Shown in pieces: positions 1 to 11,899 of a stretch of 64,000 nucleotides of DNA (its first letter is position 1; each line of letters starts with the position of its first letter). The DNA is taken from positions 881,685-945,684 of the forward strand of contig FN648498.1 in assembly GCA_000310025.1 (NCBI GenBank). Reading direction: 5' to 3'. The DNA comes from Ectocarpus siliculosus (Eukaryota > Sar > Phaeophyceae > Ectocarpales > Ectocarpaceae). A model generated the notes under the pieces. That model searched no databases, was not told the origin of the DNA, and was given only the letters and a program-made list of their open reading frames with translations. Position numbers and translations under genes: made by a program.

Positions 1-297
1 AGGTGTATTTTCTCCCGCCGCTTTCAGCCCGACCGCAGACAGTTCCCAAACCTCCTCCACGTGAAACCTGAGTACCCCTCGTGGGGTTGCTGTACATTGC
101 AACGTTCAACCCTAACAGTCGCGCGGAAGCGTTTCCGAAGCTATTTGTGGACTATGGTATGGGTGCGTGCTGCCTTTCGCCCATGCCGTTGCCTCTGATA
201 GTCATCATCTCTTTCTTGTCTGTCTTCTCTGTTCGTCTATCTGTCTCCGTCTCTCTGCCTCTCTCTCCTCTCCCCCCGACCTGCGGCTGCGGCTGGC
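1..297 (+). promoter_or_regulatory. 5' flank of the 5-phosphatase gene, pyrimidine-rich
   Basis: No gene is seen here. Positions about 205-280 form an almost pure C/T tract directly upstream of the first ATG at 298. An in-frame TAG at 199-201 closes the upstream frame, so the ATG at 298 is the first in-frame Met. A promoter or 5' UTR role is inferred from position only; no TATA box or defined motif was identified. Confidence 0.3.
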
Positions 298-3200
298 ATG
301 AATGCAACAGGCGACCCGCCCGAAGAAAGCGAACCAGAGGTCCAATACCGCGGGAAGCTCGTCGTCCGCACCCATCGCAGGCTCTCATCGCACAGTTCTG
401 GACGCAGTGACGCAGGCTCCCCCGCATCGTACATCGGTTCGCGAAGCAATGCAGGATCCCCCGCATCACACATGGCGTCTCGAGGCAACGCAGGATCCCC
501 GGAATCACTCACTGCTGCGGGCAGTAACGCTGGCTCCCCGTCGTCATCACTAACGGCAGGTTCCCCAAACGATGAACCCGAACCAGAGATTTTCCGCCAA
601 GGGAAGGTCGTAATCCGCAGCCACCGCAATCTAGCGCCACTTGGCACATCACAGGTGGGCTTTCACAAGGCCTTTTTTTTTTTTATCCGTGGCGCAGGTG
701 GCTGTGCCATGTCACCGTCCTGAGACCCCACACGACCTTCGTGTGTGACGCAAGTTTGAGCGAAAAAATGTTCCCGGGACATAATTCAGAAGTATTTTGG
801 AGAAGGGGGAGGAGGGTATTCAGCATGTGGTGGGGGGTCACGGGCAAAGTACGCATACCGTGATCACCCCTCGGAGGGTCTGGCAACAGAGGATAGTCGA
901 GTCCAGCGGGGGGGGAGAGCCGCTGCGAGGGCTGTGGCAGCAGAACCACCCGGTACTGGGAATGTTGCTGTTGTTGCGGGAGCATGCGGTCGACCTCATT
1001 CAGGAATTTCATTCACCTTGGGCCCGCAGCCTTTTCCTCTGCCTTTGCCCGAAGAACTCCGACCCTCGTGCTGGCTGTGGCGGTCCTCGTACAGAAGAGG
1101 GCCCGTGCTAACAACCCCGCCCCCCAAGGGCTAAGGAGGACGATATTGTTGGCGCATACCTAGTATAATCAATGAGTGAAACTATGGTTATCGATATATT
1201 CGGCGAGGGTACCGGTACCGGAAAGGTACCTACTCATAGTCGTGCATGCCGTAGTCGTTAGACCATTGACCTCGCATCCCTACAAAGCCGGGACGGAGCA
1301 TGCCGGGTTCTCACCGGACCAGGGCAGCGGGGTGGGGGGGATCATTTCGTGATGGGTCAGTATCCCGAGCCATGCAACAGGCAAACCATAGTACAGTTTT
1401 GTTGGGAAGAAACATTCACTGTCTGTGTTTGTTGCTACGTACTTGCACTTCTGTAGGTGGTGACCCTCCCAGGGAAAGGACAGCAACAGGCGAACACCCT
1501 CTCCATGGACATTTCACCACCACGTTCGCTTGCACCACGGCCGGAGGAAGATGATAGCGATGGCCGCAAGAGTCGTGATCCGGCAGCAACTGCATCCGCA
1601 CGGGAGATATCGGCTGTTGGAGCGAGCGATAAGGATAGCGGTGACGACAGCAGCAGCCCCACGAAGCGGGGAGATATGTCGGCTGCGGGAACCAGCGATA
1701 TGGATAGCGGTGACGACAGCAGCAGCCCCACGAAGCGGGAAGAGATGCCGGCTGCGGGAACCAGCGACAAGGATAATGGTGACGACAACAGCGGCCCCAC
1801 GAAGCAGGAGGAGGTTTCGGCTGTTGGAGCCAGCGATAAGGATAGCTGTGACGACAGCAGCAGCCCCACGAAGCGGGAAGAGATGTCGGCTGTTGGAACC
1901 AGCGATAAGGATAGTGGTGACGACAACAGCGGCCCGACGAAGCCGGAGGAGGTTTCGGCTGTTGGAGACAGCGGTAAGGATAGTAGTGACGACAACGGCG
2001 GCCCCACGAAGCCGGAGGAGGTTTCGGCTGTTGGAGACAGCGATAAGGATAGCGGTGACGGCAGCAGCAGCTCCACGAAGCGGGAAGATATGTTGGATGT
2101 GGGAGCCAGCGGTAAGGATAGTGGTGATGACAACAGCGGGCCCACGAAGCGGGAAGATATGTCGGATGTGGGAGACAGCGACAAGGATAGCGGTGGCGAC
2201 AGCGAAAGCCCCATCAAGCCTCCTGCGGAAGTTCGAGTCGAAGCGGCGGACGTGCTGGATCTTCGTGTCTTCTGTGGCACCTGGAATGTCGCAGGTAACG
2301 AACGCGTGACTCGAGAAAGATTGGGCTACGTGCAGGGCGAAAGACTCACCTCGTAGTCTGCCGCTGTTGTTCAGCGGGAAACGGAGCAATGGGCGTGTTG
2401 TTGTGCCGAAGCCTCCGTGTGTTTATGCGACCTATGGTAGAGTTTGCACCGAATGACGAAGGTCCAGCCGAGTGGAGCCTGCAACATATTATCACAAGCA
2501 TTATCAATATCAACAACTGCATATCAGCAGCACCAATCATGAATCACACGTGACAAGTGACGTCATCACCATATTTCCCGACGTTCTGCAGCGAGGCATG
2601 CCGGAGGCAGGGCTAACTTATGTTGCGATGGTGACGTTTGCCGACTCCCATTTCGACTTCTGTTCCTGTGGTGCTGTGTTGCTTTGCTTCTTTTCGTTGT
2701 CATCGATCACTACAACACGGAAGTGTTTCAAACTCCTTGACACGAACATGCGTTCCAGTGTACCTGAGGCGTTTAACAAAGTCTACGCTGGGATGTCGAT
2801 ACTGCCGTGTTGCTCTGTGCACTCCTACCCCCAACATTCCATTCGTACCCTGCTCACTTACTCCACGAGACGATTAGTTGAGGTAAACCTGTTCGCTTCT
2901 CAAGGGGTGGATGACCTCCCTACATTGTCGTTTTCCGCAGGTTTATCGAGGGCAACTTTAAGACAGGCCCGAGTGCCCTTCTCCAAGTGGATGGTTTTTC
3001 GCTCACAATAGGATATATCGCAAGAGAGATGATTGGGGGTGTTGGCTGTTTGCGATGTGCGATGAATCGTTGTGTTGTTTTAGGGCGGAAGCTTGACAGC
3101 GCGGAAGACATGGGGTTGTGGCTAGACGTCGACAAGCTGGATGAGGAGGGAGACACCAGCGTCCCACCGGACGTTTTTGTCATTGGGTTTCAAGAGGTAC

Positions 3201-6200
3201 AGTACAGTATTCACCCTACGGGAGTCACTCTGGTGGCACTCTTTCTAATCCCCACCTTGTGTTGACATCTTTTCCCATACCTCCATATCACTGGTGGGAT
3301 CTACAGCAATGTAGCGTATCTACTAGACAACCTTGTAGACACTCGATATCATTCTCAAGTCTGGAGTACTTTGGTGCACCGTGGAGCATTGAGTGCGTGA
3401 CGTTAGGAGCAAAGTGGTGGCCTGGCAGCAAACCGTACTTGATGCCCCCGAGTCTTGTGCGTCAACAGCACCAACACGCCTATTTTACCGTCATCAAATT
3501 GTTGTGCTCGCTGTCTGAATGCGGATGCCCGAACCATTTTTTCTATTTTTTTTCTGTCTTCGTCCGCACGATACCTTTAGCTTCCTTGTGTCTCGACCCC
3601 TTCGCCGACGGAAGTGGCCGGGTCCAACGAAGCACTGAACGCAATGGGGCCAGAATGACGAATATCAATCGCTGCTGTGCCCTTCCCTCACCTCAACCTT
3701 AACCTTACCCTTGACCCAGGTGGTGGAGCTGAGCGCCCAGAACGTGGTGATGGACAGCTTTCTCGACACGCAGAGTAGAACCAACTCGTTGCAGTGGTTC
3801 ACGCACGTGTACGCCTACCTCGCGCAGTATGGCGAACGGGTGAGACAGACCCTGTGATGGCGATGTTGTGGCGCAAGAGAGATGGAGGAGAGTGATGTAC
3901 GCTAGCACGGGTTGGTAAGGTCACCGCGGTTGTTTGATTCGTACGTTTGGCTACGCACAGTGGGTAGGAATGGCCGACCCTGCGACTCTTTTAGGTCTTG
4001 GTACGACAATGACTTGCGTTGGACTGCCGTATTTGTATTCCTCAGCAGTACTTATTTCGATGTTCTTTCCAACATTGCGCCTCAGTGCTGCCTCCGGCGT
4101 CGCCTGTCTCTCAGTGTATACCGTATTCTGAAGAAGATTACTCAGCAAGAGGGGATGATTGTGCTCAAGGCTCGGTATTCATTGGTTTATTATGGACTGC
4201 TGTAGAATGCAACGTGCCGATTCGTTCAGCTACACAGCCTACGGGCATCAATTACTTTGACGGCGCACTCAAGGAGGCTTGAAATGCTATCCTGTCATGG
4301 TACGGAATCTGTTGAAAACGTAGAATGAACCAACAGATCGTACCACGGAAGCAAGTATTCACATTCAGGTCTCGTCCACCAACGATATTGAGATCCGACA
4401 ACTCCCGGTGACGGAGCTGCGCTGCGTTTGTCGTGCGTTTGTCGATGCTGTGGCTGCTGCTGATGGTCATCATACTGTTTCAGTACGGAGTGAGGTACGC
4501 CATGGTAACGGAGCAGCGGTTACTGGGGACATATATGCTGATAATGGCCAAGGAGGATCTTTGCCCAAAGATCGCGCATGTTCAGACCGCAGTTGTGCCG
4601 ACAGGACTCGGGGTGAGCAAGAGTTGGTTGTGATGATTCATGGAATTTGCAAATGCGTCCTGAACGGTTCTTGGTTGGCATATCGAGCTCACCGACGACA
4701 CACTGTATTGTAGAGTTAACACAGTCGTGGTTGTCTGTTGTTGCGTGTGTTCTCTGCTCGTCACGGAATCTGCTGTTGGGTGCGGCATCTTAGTTGAAAG
4801 TCCCTGTCAAGGCGGTGAAATATAAGCGCGTTGTTTCACGCAAATGTCGTGGTCCCTTTTCCCCACCCAGTCTCTCCCTGCGCTCTCAAGCTTGTCCGGT
4901 GACTTGGAGCGCTTGCTTGCTCATGACAGGTCGGCCGCAATCACACCGCAGTGCTGGGATGCACTGCTGTATGCTGTACAAATCTGCGTTAGCTGCCAAG
5001 GTCCCTGAGGTTTGCGTGTCTAGTCGATGTTTTTTTTTTCTTTTTCCGCTCACGCTCGTGTTCCTCGTGAACGTGTACCCTTATGACTAGGGCTACCTCG
5101 GGAACAAAGGTGCCGTGGCCGTGCGACTGGAGGTTGGGGGGCGCTCTTCCCTCTGCTTCGTGTGCGTGCACATGGCGGCGCATCGTGAACACGTGCTGGC
5201 GAGGAACGCCGAGTATAAGCTTATCTCGTCGAAACCCGTCTTCGCCGATACCGACGGCAGGTGAGGGAACCGATCTCTCTATTGTTCGTCTCGAAGGGTA
5301 ATGGCCAGTCTGAAAGTGGGTGGCAGGGACTCTGAGTCTTTGTACTCGGGAGTCCTGGGTAAGCAAGCATCATCGTCATTGTTGTTTGAGGGCCCTAGTC
5401 AGAGTAGTCGGCGTGCTTCATGCTGTTCTGGACTACGTTGACATGGGTCAAGTGTTGAGATACGATGGTCAGAGACAAAGCAGTTGTACTGGTATCCTCT
5501 GGATGACGTCGACAGGCAGGGGTAGGAGGGAGCAGGAAGAACATACAGCGGCAAGATTTTCCCGCAATTGAATAGGCGTAGTGCCTGCCTCCGCCCCTGC
5601 CTCTCATGCCCCCGAATAATGTACACCGCTAAGGACAATTCGGCTTGTCTCGAGAAGCCCTTCATGTCAATGATCTCTAACCACTGTTCGTGATGTTGCT
5701 GTACTCTATTGTTTGTGTGTTGTTCGACATGGCAGGCTGCCCGTGGACGAGGCTGAGGACCCCGCAGGAAAGGATCAAGAAAAGGACAAGGCCCAAGACA
5801 GATGGCAGGGTAGCACATGGGGCAGCTTGTTCGGGGCTGCCGGTCAGGGTGGGCGATCAGGCGGTATGTCACCAACGCGCAACTCGGAGGTGAAGAAAGC
5901 CATCAGAGCCGCCATGGCCTTCGGTTTGCCAAAGCGGGGAGGAGGCGGGGAAGGAAGGGCGTCTTCTGGAAAGGGCGATATCGACGGCAGCGGAAGTGAG
6001 GCTGAAAAAGGTAATGCTCATGGTACGCGGAAATGAAGGGGTCAAGTGCTTTGTTTAGACTTGTAGCGTTGATACGTGTCGGTGCCCGATAAGGTACAGG
6101 GTTAGCGAAGCCAAGGGCTTGGATGTTGACGACTGGTGAGTGTGTGACTGCTGTTTGGCCCGCTGGATCTCGCCAGGGACTGCGTTTAACTCAGTGAAAG

Positions 6201-9200
6201 GAGTCGGTAGTACAATCAGCATGCTCGAAATCATTGCGCACCAGGGAAAGTAGTCGAATGCTATCCTTTGATCTCGACGGCAGCAGCAGCGGCGGCAGCA
6301 GCAGCAGCGGCGGCACTTTCACACGTTCGTCTCACGAGAAGCGTCCTTTGGTACACGATGATGGCAGAGGTTTCCGTAGCGGTCTCACGACTAGCTGCGT
6401 GTTGACCACGGATACACCACTTCTTTCCCCCGGTGTTAACCCTCCGCTGGTTGTTGCGCTTTCAACCTGAACGATTCAACGGTTGCACGGTCGAACGGCA
6501 CGGCGTCGTGTGCAGGTGCGAGGCCCGCTGAGGATGTTGAGGTCGATGACTTCGCTTGGATGCCGAGCGATGAAGGGATGAGCGCTGGTCTACCGAAGAC
6601 CAAAACGGTGCTGCAGGTGGGCAGCACGTGATCTACAGCGCAGCTCTTGCCTCGCTCCCTCAATTGTTGTGAGGTTTCTTTTCTTGCACCTTGTTGCATT
6701 TTCTCTGCACCTTCGATGGATGTAAACAGGGTTTCGCTGTGATTGTGAACCGGGCTTTGAGCATTGATTCGTACATCTTCGGTTAAGCATGTGTCGACAT
6801 TGGTAGATGCTTCCTACAAGGGTTTTGGGGTGGCCGTCGACATACCGGTGCGTCCCAAATAACTAGTGTTGAAGTGTGTCCGCCCGTTTTGAACTTGTGG
6901 CGTGCATTCGATACTCGCGTTGCGTCAACGATGTGGAAGGTGGTGGCCCAATGGTTCGTGTCGGTAGCTGGCAGCCGATTGACACTAAATGGGGCACGTC
7001 GATCTGCGTTGCGGTGTTGTCCAGCACGAGACTTGGCTGAGTCTTTTGCTGAAGCACTGCAGACTGCGCGGCCTTGAACCACCATTCTAACGAGTTCCGA
7101 AGAGCAACGCGTGCGCCGCAGACTGAAAGAAACCGCCATACACTGTCACTATGAAAAATTTGCGCCTTCGTCAGGAGGAGGTCGGAAACGACGGGTGTGC
7201 GGTACTAGCCTCTCCAAGCGTTGCCAACCCTTGCTCCGCCCCCCCCCTCACCTCACCACCCGATTTTTGTAGTGTGCTGTCGAAATGGCGCTGGGCAACA
7301 ACCTGCAGCTAGTCTCGTTTTTTCCTTTCCGTTCTGCCTTGGACTAGCTCCATAGTATCACCCTTCCCAGTACAGCGTTAGCATTAACAGCCACAGGGTG
7401 CTGGTGACATCCTTTTCGGCTTGCTGCAGTAACGTACTCAGCCGTGAACATGTCTTCTTTCCATCCTTGACAGCCGCAGACGTACCTCACGTTTCTTGAC
7501 ACTATTTGGACGGGGACGCCATGACCAACGAGGTTGTGGGTACGGATTTCTCGTACGGATTTCTCGGCCAAACGATTGCGTACGGCATGTTGACAGAGTT
7601 ACTCTTCCAAATCTTGCCGTAGGAGTATTCGATGGATTGATTCCGCAAGCAATCTCACGTGCTGTAATCTTGGCAGGCGGACGTCGTGTTCTGGATTGGC
7701 GACCTCAACTACCGCATCACAGAGGAGACCCCGGACCAGGAAGTGTTCGAGATGCTTCAGAACGACGATCTCGAGACTCTGAGGTGAGTCGTTTTATCGT
7801 TGTGTTCCTAAACATGTTCACTCTGCAATCACGCGTTGTGCAGGTGTATCGGGCATCATGGGCCGTGCACCACCGTGAGTGCGTTGCGACTAGAACCACT
7901 ACGCTTTGCGAAGATTTGCCAGCGTAGGATGTGTTGCCACCCTTTTCAAAGGGGCTGGCGATCATGTAAGCCTGTAGAGACGCTCCGCAGGCCTCTGGAG
8001 TGAGTTGACTCAAGCTGACGGTCAAGCTGACGAAGAAGCGTGGTTGAGACAAGGGCTCTTGACCCAAACGTAGATTCCTTGTCCAGGCTTTCCCCCGTAG
8101 CGAGGGGCGCAGCCGATTCCCCTACCTTTTCGCCGTTGGTTCGTCAGGCCACAAGTTCCATGTTGAGGTACGGGTCGTTGGCGTTGTGCTGAACGCTCAC
8201 CGAATCTCACCATGACCAAATTCTCATGTTTGTGGTTGTTTACTAAATCTCACCATGACCAAATTCTCATGTTTGTGGTTGTTTACCAAATCTCACCATG
8301 ACCAAATTCTCATGTTTGTGGTCTCCTCGATTCACTCACACATGGTTACCGTGCCGTGCCGTACCACGGTTGTACAGTGGTTTGGATCAGCTGACCATCG
8401 CGCGTGCATCGGGGACGGCGTTCCAAGAGTTCCAGGAGGGCCCTCTCTGCTTCCCGCCATCTTACAAGTACATCCCCGGCACCAAGGAATACGATCAAAG
8501 GCGAGTTATTTCGTTTGCTCATCGGTTTCCTCAAAGTCAGCGTTGAAGGCAATTCACTTCTCACTCCTGACGGCGGTGGAAGGTGCTGCAGACAGCCGGA
8601 TCTGCCTGAATAGTGTGCGCATGACCTTCCAGGTCCCTGCCCCGGCAAGGATGCTGTTGGATGTAGCGGCCCCAGTCCGTTCGTGGTCGTCCCTTGTGTA
8701 GTTTTCCTTGACACCTCCCGTGCGGCACGTGGTCCTTCCTTGCCGTGTTCGGCCATTTTTCGCTGATGCTCTCGAGATGATTGGTGCTGCCTTGTACGTC
8801 GTCTGTGGTCGGTATGCGGTGGGATACAGGCCGGAGAAAAAGGTCCGATGCCCATCGTGGTGCGACCGTGTTCTCTACGCGATGGGGATGCAGGGCGGCG
8901 ACTCTGTTCGACGACTCGGCCTCGAGAGGTACTGGAGCTCCGGCCCGCTCGTGTCCGACCACATGCCTGGTGAGGAAGTAGCGCAGTCGTCTTTTCACGG
9001 CGTGCCCGGCCGTGCGGAAGTAGCTACGAAGGGACACCTATCTCGATGTACGTGTCAGGCGGGGCTACTGTCGGGCACTCACGTAGGTTTGGCGTAGAGG
9101 AACGCAAGGCGTCATTTTCGTCGCTACGATGCGAAACTCGAATTCGGAGGCGGAAGCCGTCTTTGCCACCTGTACCTAGGCCATACGCGTGCCTGCTGAG

Positions 9201-10223
9201 GGTGCGACGTGTACATATATATTTTGCAGCCTTCTGGTTGAACTTCTGGTGACCGCGATCCGCTGAAAGGGTTTGGTGAACAAGTCTACATAGTCTATAT
9301 TCATGTTGTTTTTCGTTCAATCGCGGAGAGGAAGCGTTCCGATTGCCCTCTTGTGTAGCCGAACTGGGCCTGGCCAGCACGTTTCCCTCCCTCCACCCCC
9401 AACCTCAACGAAGAGGTTCCTGGCATGTACACTAGCATGGTTCTCGAGTTGTTCTCTTGTGGGTGGTCTTATCGCTCGATGGTCCACGAACAGGTGCCAG
9501 TCGTTGCCGGCCGTGAAGCCCCCCGAAATGCCGCATGCATTGATGGCCGGCCGAACGCGGTCAACCGTTCCCCGTTCGACCCTTGTCGTCCGTTCTGCAC
9601 CACCTGTCATGTCCGTCGTTCGGGATGCACCAGTAGCACGTTTGACTCACTTCGCCACCTACGCCGCTTGTTCTGTTGCCGCTGATATGCATGGCTGCCG
9701 TGGTTGATGTGCGACACATGCACGGACAGTGAGCGCGCTCTTCCGCACATCGCTGGCATGCGCCCCCCAGAAGACCGTGGCCGAGCCGGACGTGGACGTG
9801 GAGCCCCTTAGTCCGCGCAGATCAGCTGCTAAGGCTGCGTCTGAGCTGTCTCCCTTTGCCCGCGTCGTGCTGGAGCCTCCGACCCTCGTCTTGGTTCTTG
9901 ACCAGACGCCGTCCTTGTCGGCCGTGACGGAGATAAGCAACACCGGTGGCATCAAGGGGACATTCCACGTTTGTAAGGATAGTCTCCCGGGCTGGATAAG
10001 CCTCGATGGAAGTGAGCGCGGAGAACTTGAACCGGGAGAGAAGGTGGAGATCGCCATTGTTATCGATGCGGCTGGAGCGGAGGCCGCTGCTAGAAAGGAG
10101 TCGAACAACGATAGCGAAAGTGACACGCATCGACCGGCTGCTTGCGCGGTGTTGCGTGTCGAGGTAGATGGGGGCGGTTCTGGGACTATGCTCCCGGTAG
10201 TTTGCAACCTTGGCGACAGATGA
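298..10223 (+). CDS. OCRL/INPP5B-type inositol polyphosphate 5-phosphatase with ASH-like domain (12 exons)
   Basis: Exons: 298-654, 1457-2294, 3084-3196, 3720-3839, 4484-4612, 5091-5260, 5736-6010, 6516-6616, 7677-7783, 8378-8500, 8830-8969, 9730-10223. They sum to 2,967 nt (988 aa plus stop) and every junction keeps phase. Residues about 390-400 contain FCGTWNVAG, followed by PPDVFVIGFQE, LGNKGAVAVRLEV and FVCVHMAAH. Both catalytic signatures are intact: VVFWIGDLNYRI (about 704-715) and CPSWCDRVL (about 785). The last exon reads SDHMPVSALF and then a domain resembling the ASH domain of OCRL/INPP5B (about 855-985). Family members remove the 5-phosphate of PI(4,5)P2 on endocytic membranes; substrate and location are inferred. 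Residues 1-390 are acidic and repetitive, and about 125 aa (572-701) are inserted in the catalytic domain. No RhoGAP-like domain follows the stop. Intron 10 has a GC donor. Exon boundaries were set by eye from splice consensus and phase. Confidence 0.9.
1625..2215 (+). repeat. Coding tandem repeat, 69-bp units (23 aa), in exon 2 of the 5-phosphatase gene
   Basis: Eight full units and one partial unit of a 23-residue acidic repeat are read in frame. The consensus is S-D-K-D-S-G-D-D-S-S-S-P-T-K-R-E-E-M-S-A-V-G and then a variable residue. Units differ by scattered substitutions (for example TKREEM against TKPEEV) but all keep 69 bp, so the frame is maintained. The encoded segment is Ser/Asp/Glu-rich and probably disordered. 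It sits just before the catalytic domain. Confidence 0.88.
8202..8323 (+). repeat. Intronic minisatellite, 43-bp unit x3
   Basis: Three tandem copies of a 43-bp unit start at 8202, 8245 and 8288; each contains TCTCACCATGACCAAATTCT. Copies one and two are nearly identical and the third diverges in its last few bases. They lie in the intron between exons 9 and 10 of the 5-phosphatase gene, upstream of the acceptor at 8376-8377. No function is suggested. Confidence 0.9.
8501..8829 (+). other. Intron with a GC-AG donor/acceptor pair
   Basis: The reading frame YKYIPGTKEYDQ ends at ..CAAAG followed by GCGAGT and resumes after the acceptor GATACAG at 8829 as R-P-E-K-K-V-R-C-P-S-W-C-D-R. Joining 8500 to 8830 restores an Arg codon split 2+1 and rebuilds the conserved region before the second catalytic motif. 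No GT donor nearby keeps both frame and motif. GC-AG introns are a known minor class. Confidence 0.75.
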
Positions 10224-10873
10224 GTCTGGGTGGGTTGCGGTTGTGGTTGGTTTTCCTGTTGCACGTTTTATACATATCATGAGGCCCTACATATTTGGAG
10301 TTGCTTGCGTGCAAAACACTTGAGACCAGGCTGTCCTGGGCCCCTAGGGGTGTGGGTTCACAGCCCCCCACGTTTCCGAACCATGCACATCCGAATTTTG
10401 AAACGAGCGTTGATTCCGAAAAAGTCAAGCGTGAACCAGCGTGTAGCTTCAATTGCGGTTGGCGAGGACGCAGGTCAGCTACAGCTACATGCGATGTGTA
10501 TGTGTGCGTATGACATAAATTTTGGTATCCTGTGGCTGGGCTACAGAACTGAGCGAAAACCGAAATGGTCGGGGTGAGATACTAGCTTGCACCTGATGCA
10601 GCCAGCAATCCGTCGCCGTTATTGGTTGACGCCCGTTGGAAGGGTGACAGCTCCACCGACAATCAGGAGGCTTGACTTTGAAGAGCACCGCTAACAGAGT
10701 ATGTGTGGGGCTCGAAAACGAACACAACTGTATTGCCAGGCTGTATGCCGTTCGAAACTGTTTGTCTTCCGTTTACGCTTCGTTCTGTCAATCTGTCAAT
10801 CAATGCGAACCAGAGCCGTTGGCATTGTCAAATGAAGTGTTTGTCTTGTGTGTGTAACGACCCCCAATCACTA
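10224..10873 (+). other. Downstream flank of the 5-phosphatase gene
   Basis: This 650-bp stretch follows the TGA at 10221-10223. It has no long protein-like ORF, repeat or structural RNA that I can recognise. The first few hundred bases are probably 3' UTR, by position only. Confidence 0.4.
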
Positions 10874-11055
10874 CCGTACGTGACACAAGATACCACCGAT
10901 ATAGAAGCTCGATTTCCCCACAACAGAATGAGCGGCAGCGCCTAAAACGGCGGCTTTCCGAAATCGTGAAGTTTCATCACTGTATCGTCTTCGTCGTGGA
11001 GTAATCGAGCTTTGAAATTAGGTCCAGGGGGTTTGGTATCTTGTGTCACCTACGG
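10874..11055. mobile_element. Small terminal-inverted-repeat element (MITE-like), 182 bp
   Basis: The ends are 22-bp inverted repeats with one mismatch: 10874-10895 contains GTGACACAAGATACCA and 11034-11055 contains TGGTATCTTGTGTCAC. A second, shorter inverted match (AGCTCGATT against AATCGAGCT) lies further in. There is no coding capacity. I see no clear target-site duplication, so mobility is inferred from the symmetry alone. Confidence 0.55.
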
Positions 11056-11352
11056 TTTTCACAACCCAGGAGGCATCAAACTGGAGCGGATGTGGAATGT
11101 AGTGTAAATATTGGCAGTGGGGTGGCTGCCGACATTCGGAGCGGTCCTGGAGAAAAAGGAAAACCTTTGTGGTCGAGGCCAAATGCTTAGAATAGATAAA
11201 TACATGAGATTCCTCCGCGACATGAACAGAGACAAATGTGTAAGATACCTCTTGAGAGAATTCGGAGGAAGTGTTTGAAGTGGCGCCAAATCTCGCTGTC
11301 GATAGCTCCGTTTACATCAACAGGATGTGCCAAGGTATCTAGCGTTACCAGG

Positions 11353-11899
11353 GGAATATTCCAAGGGTGTGTTCGGTAAGGTATTACCGAAGCGTACCGA
11401 CGGTAAATACCGCCGGTATTTACCATACCGAGCGTCTCGGTATGCTTTGGTAATATCTCAATACCTTACCGAAACTCTCGGTATACTTCGGTAATTTTTC
11501 AATACCTTACCGAAAATCTCGGTATACTGCGGTAATTTTTCAATACCTTGACGAAAATCTCGGTGTACTTCGGTAATTTTTCAATACCTCGCCGACATTC
11601 TCGGTATACTTCGGTAGTATCTCAATACCGGTATGCTTTGGTAATATCTCAATACCTTACCGAAAATCTTGGTATACCCTCTACAAATACCGAGGGTACC
11701 GGTACATGCTTCGGTCATATCTCAATACCTTACCAAAATTCTCGGTATACTTCGGTACTTTTTCAATACCTTACCGAAATTCTCGGTATGCTTCGGTACT
11801 TTTTCAATGCCTTACCGAAAATCTCGGTACGCTTCAGTACCTTTTCAATACGTTACCGAGCCTACCCGTACCTTACCGAACACACCCTTGGAATATTCC
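11353..11899. mobile_element. Foldback-type inverted-repeat element, 547 bp
   Basis: The ends are a perfect inverted repeat of about 31 bp. The left end begins GGAATATTCCAAGGGTGTGT at 11353 and the right end is its reverse complement, finishing at 11899. The outermost GGAATATTCC is itself a palindrome, so it could be a 10-bp target duplication rather than part of the inverted repeat. The interior is a TACCG/CGGTA-rich tandem repeat with no ORF. This looks like a non-autonomous DNA element; the superfamily cannot be assigned. Confidence 0.7.
11429..11862. repeat. Minisatellite inside the foldback element, ~42-bp unit, about 10 copies
   Basis: Imperfect copies of a 41-45-bp unit are built from three blocks: CTCGGTATACTTCGGTA, then ATTTTTCAATACC, then TTACCGAAAAT. 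Each unit holds CGGTA and its complement TACCG, so the array can fold on itself at many registers. Confidence 0.85.

Noticed and set aside
1435-2389. Minus-strand and second plus-frame ORFs of 260-290 codons over exon 2
   Set aside because: The 69-bp tandem repeat keeps all frames open. Only the plus frame that continues into the 5-phosphatase domain is supported.
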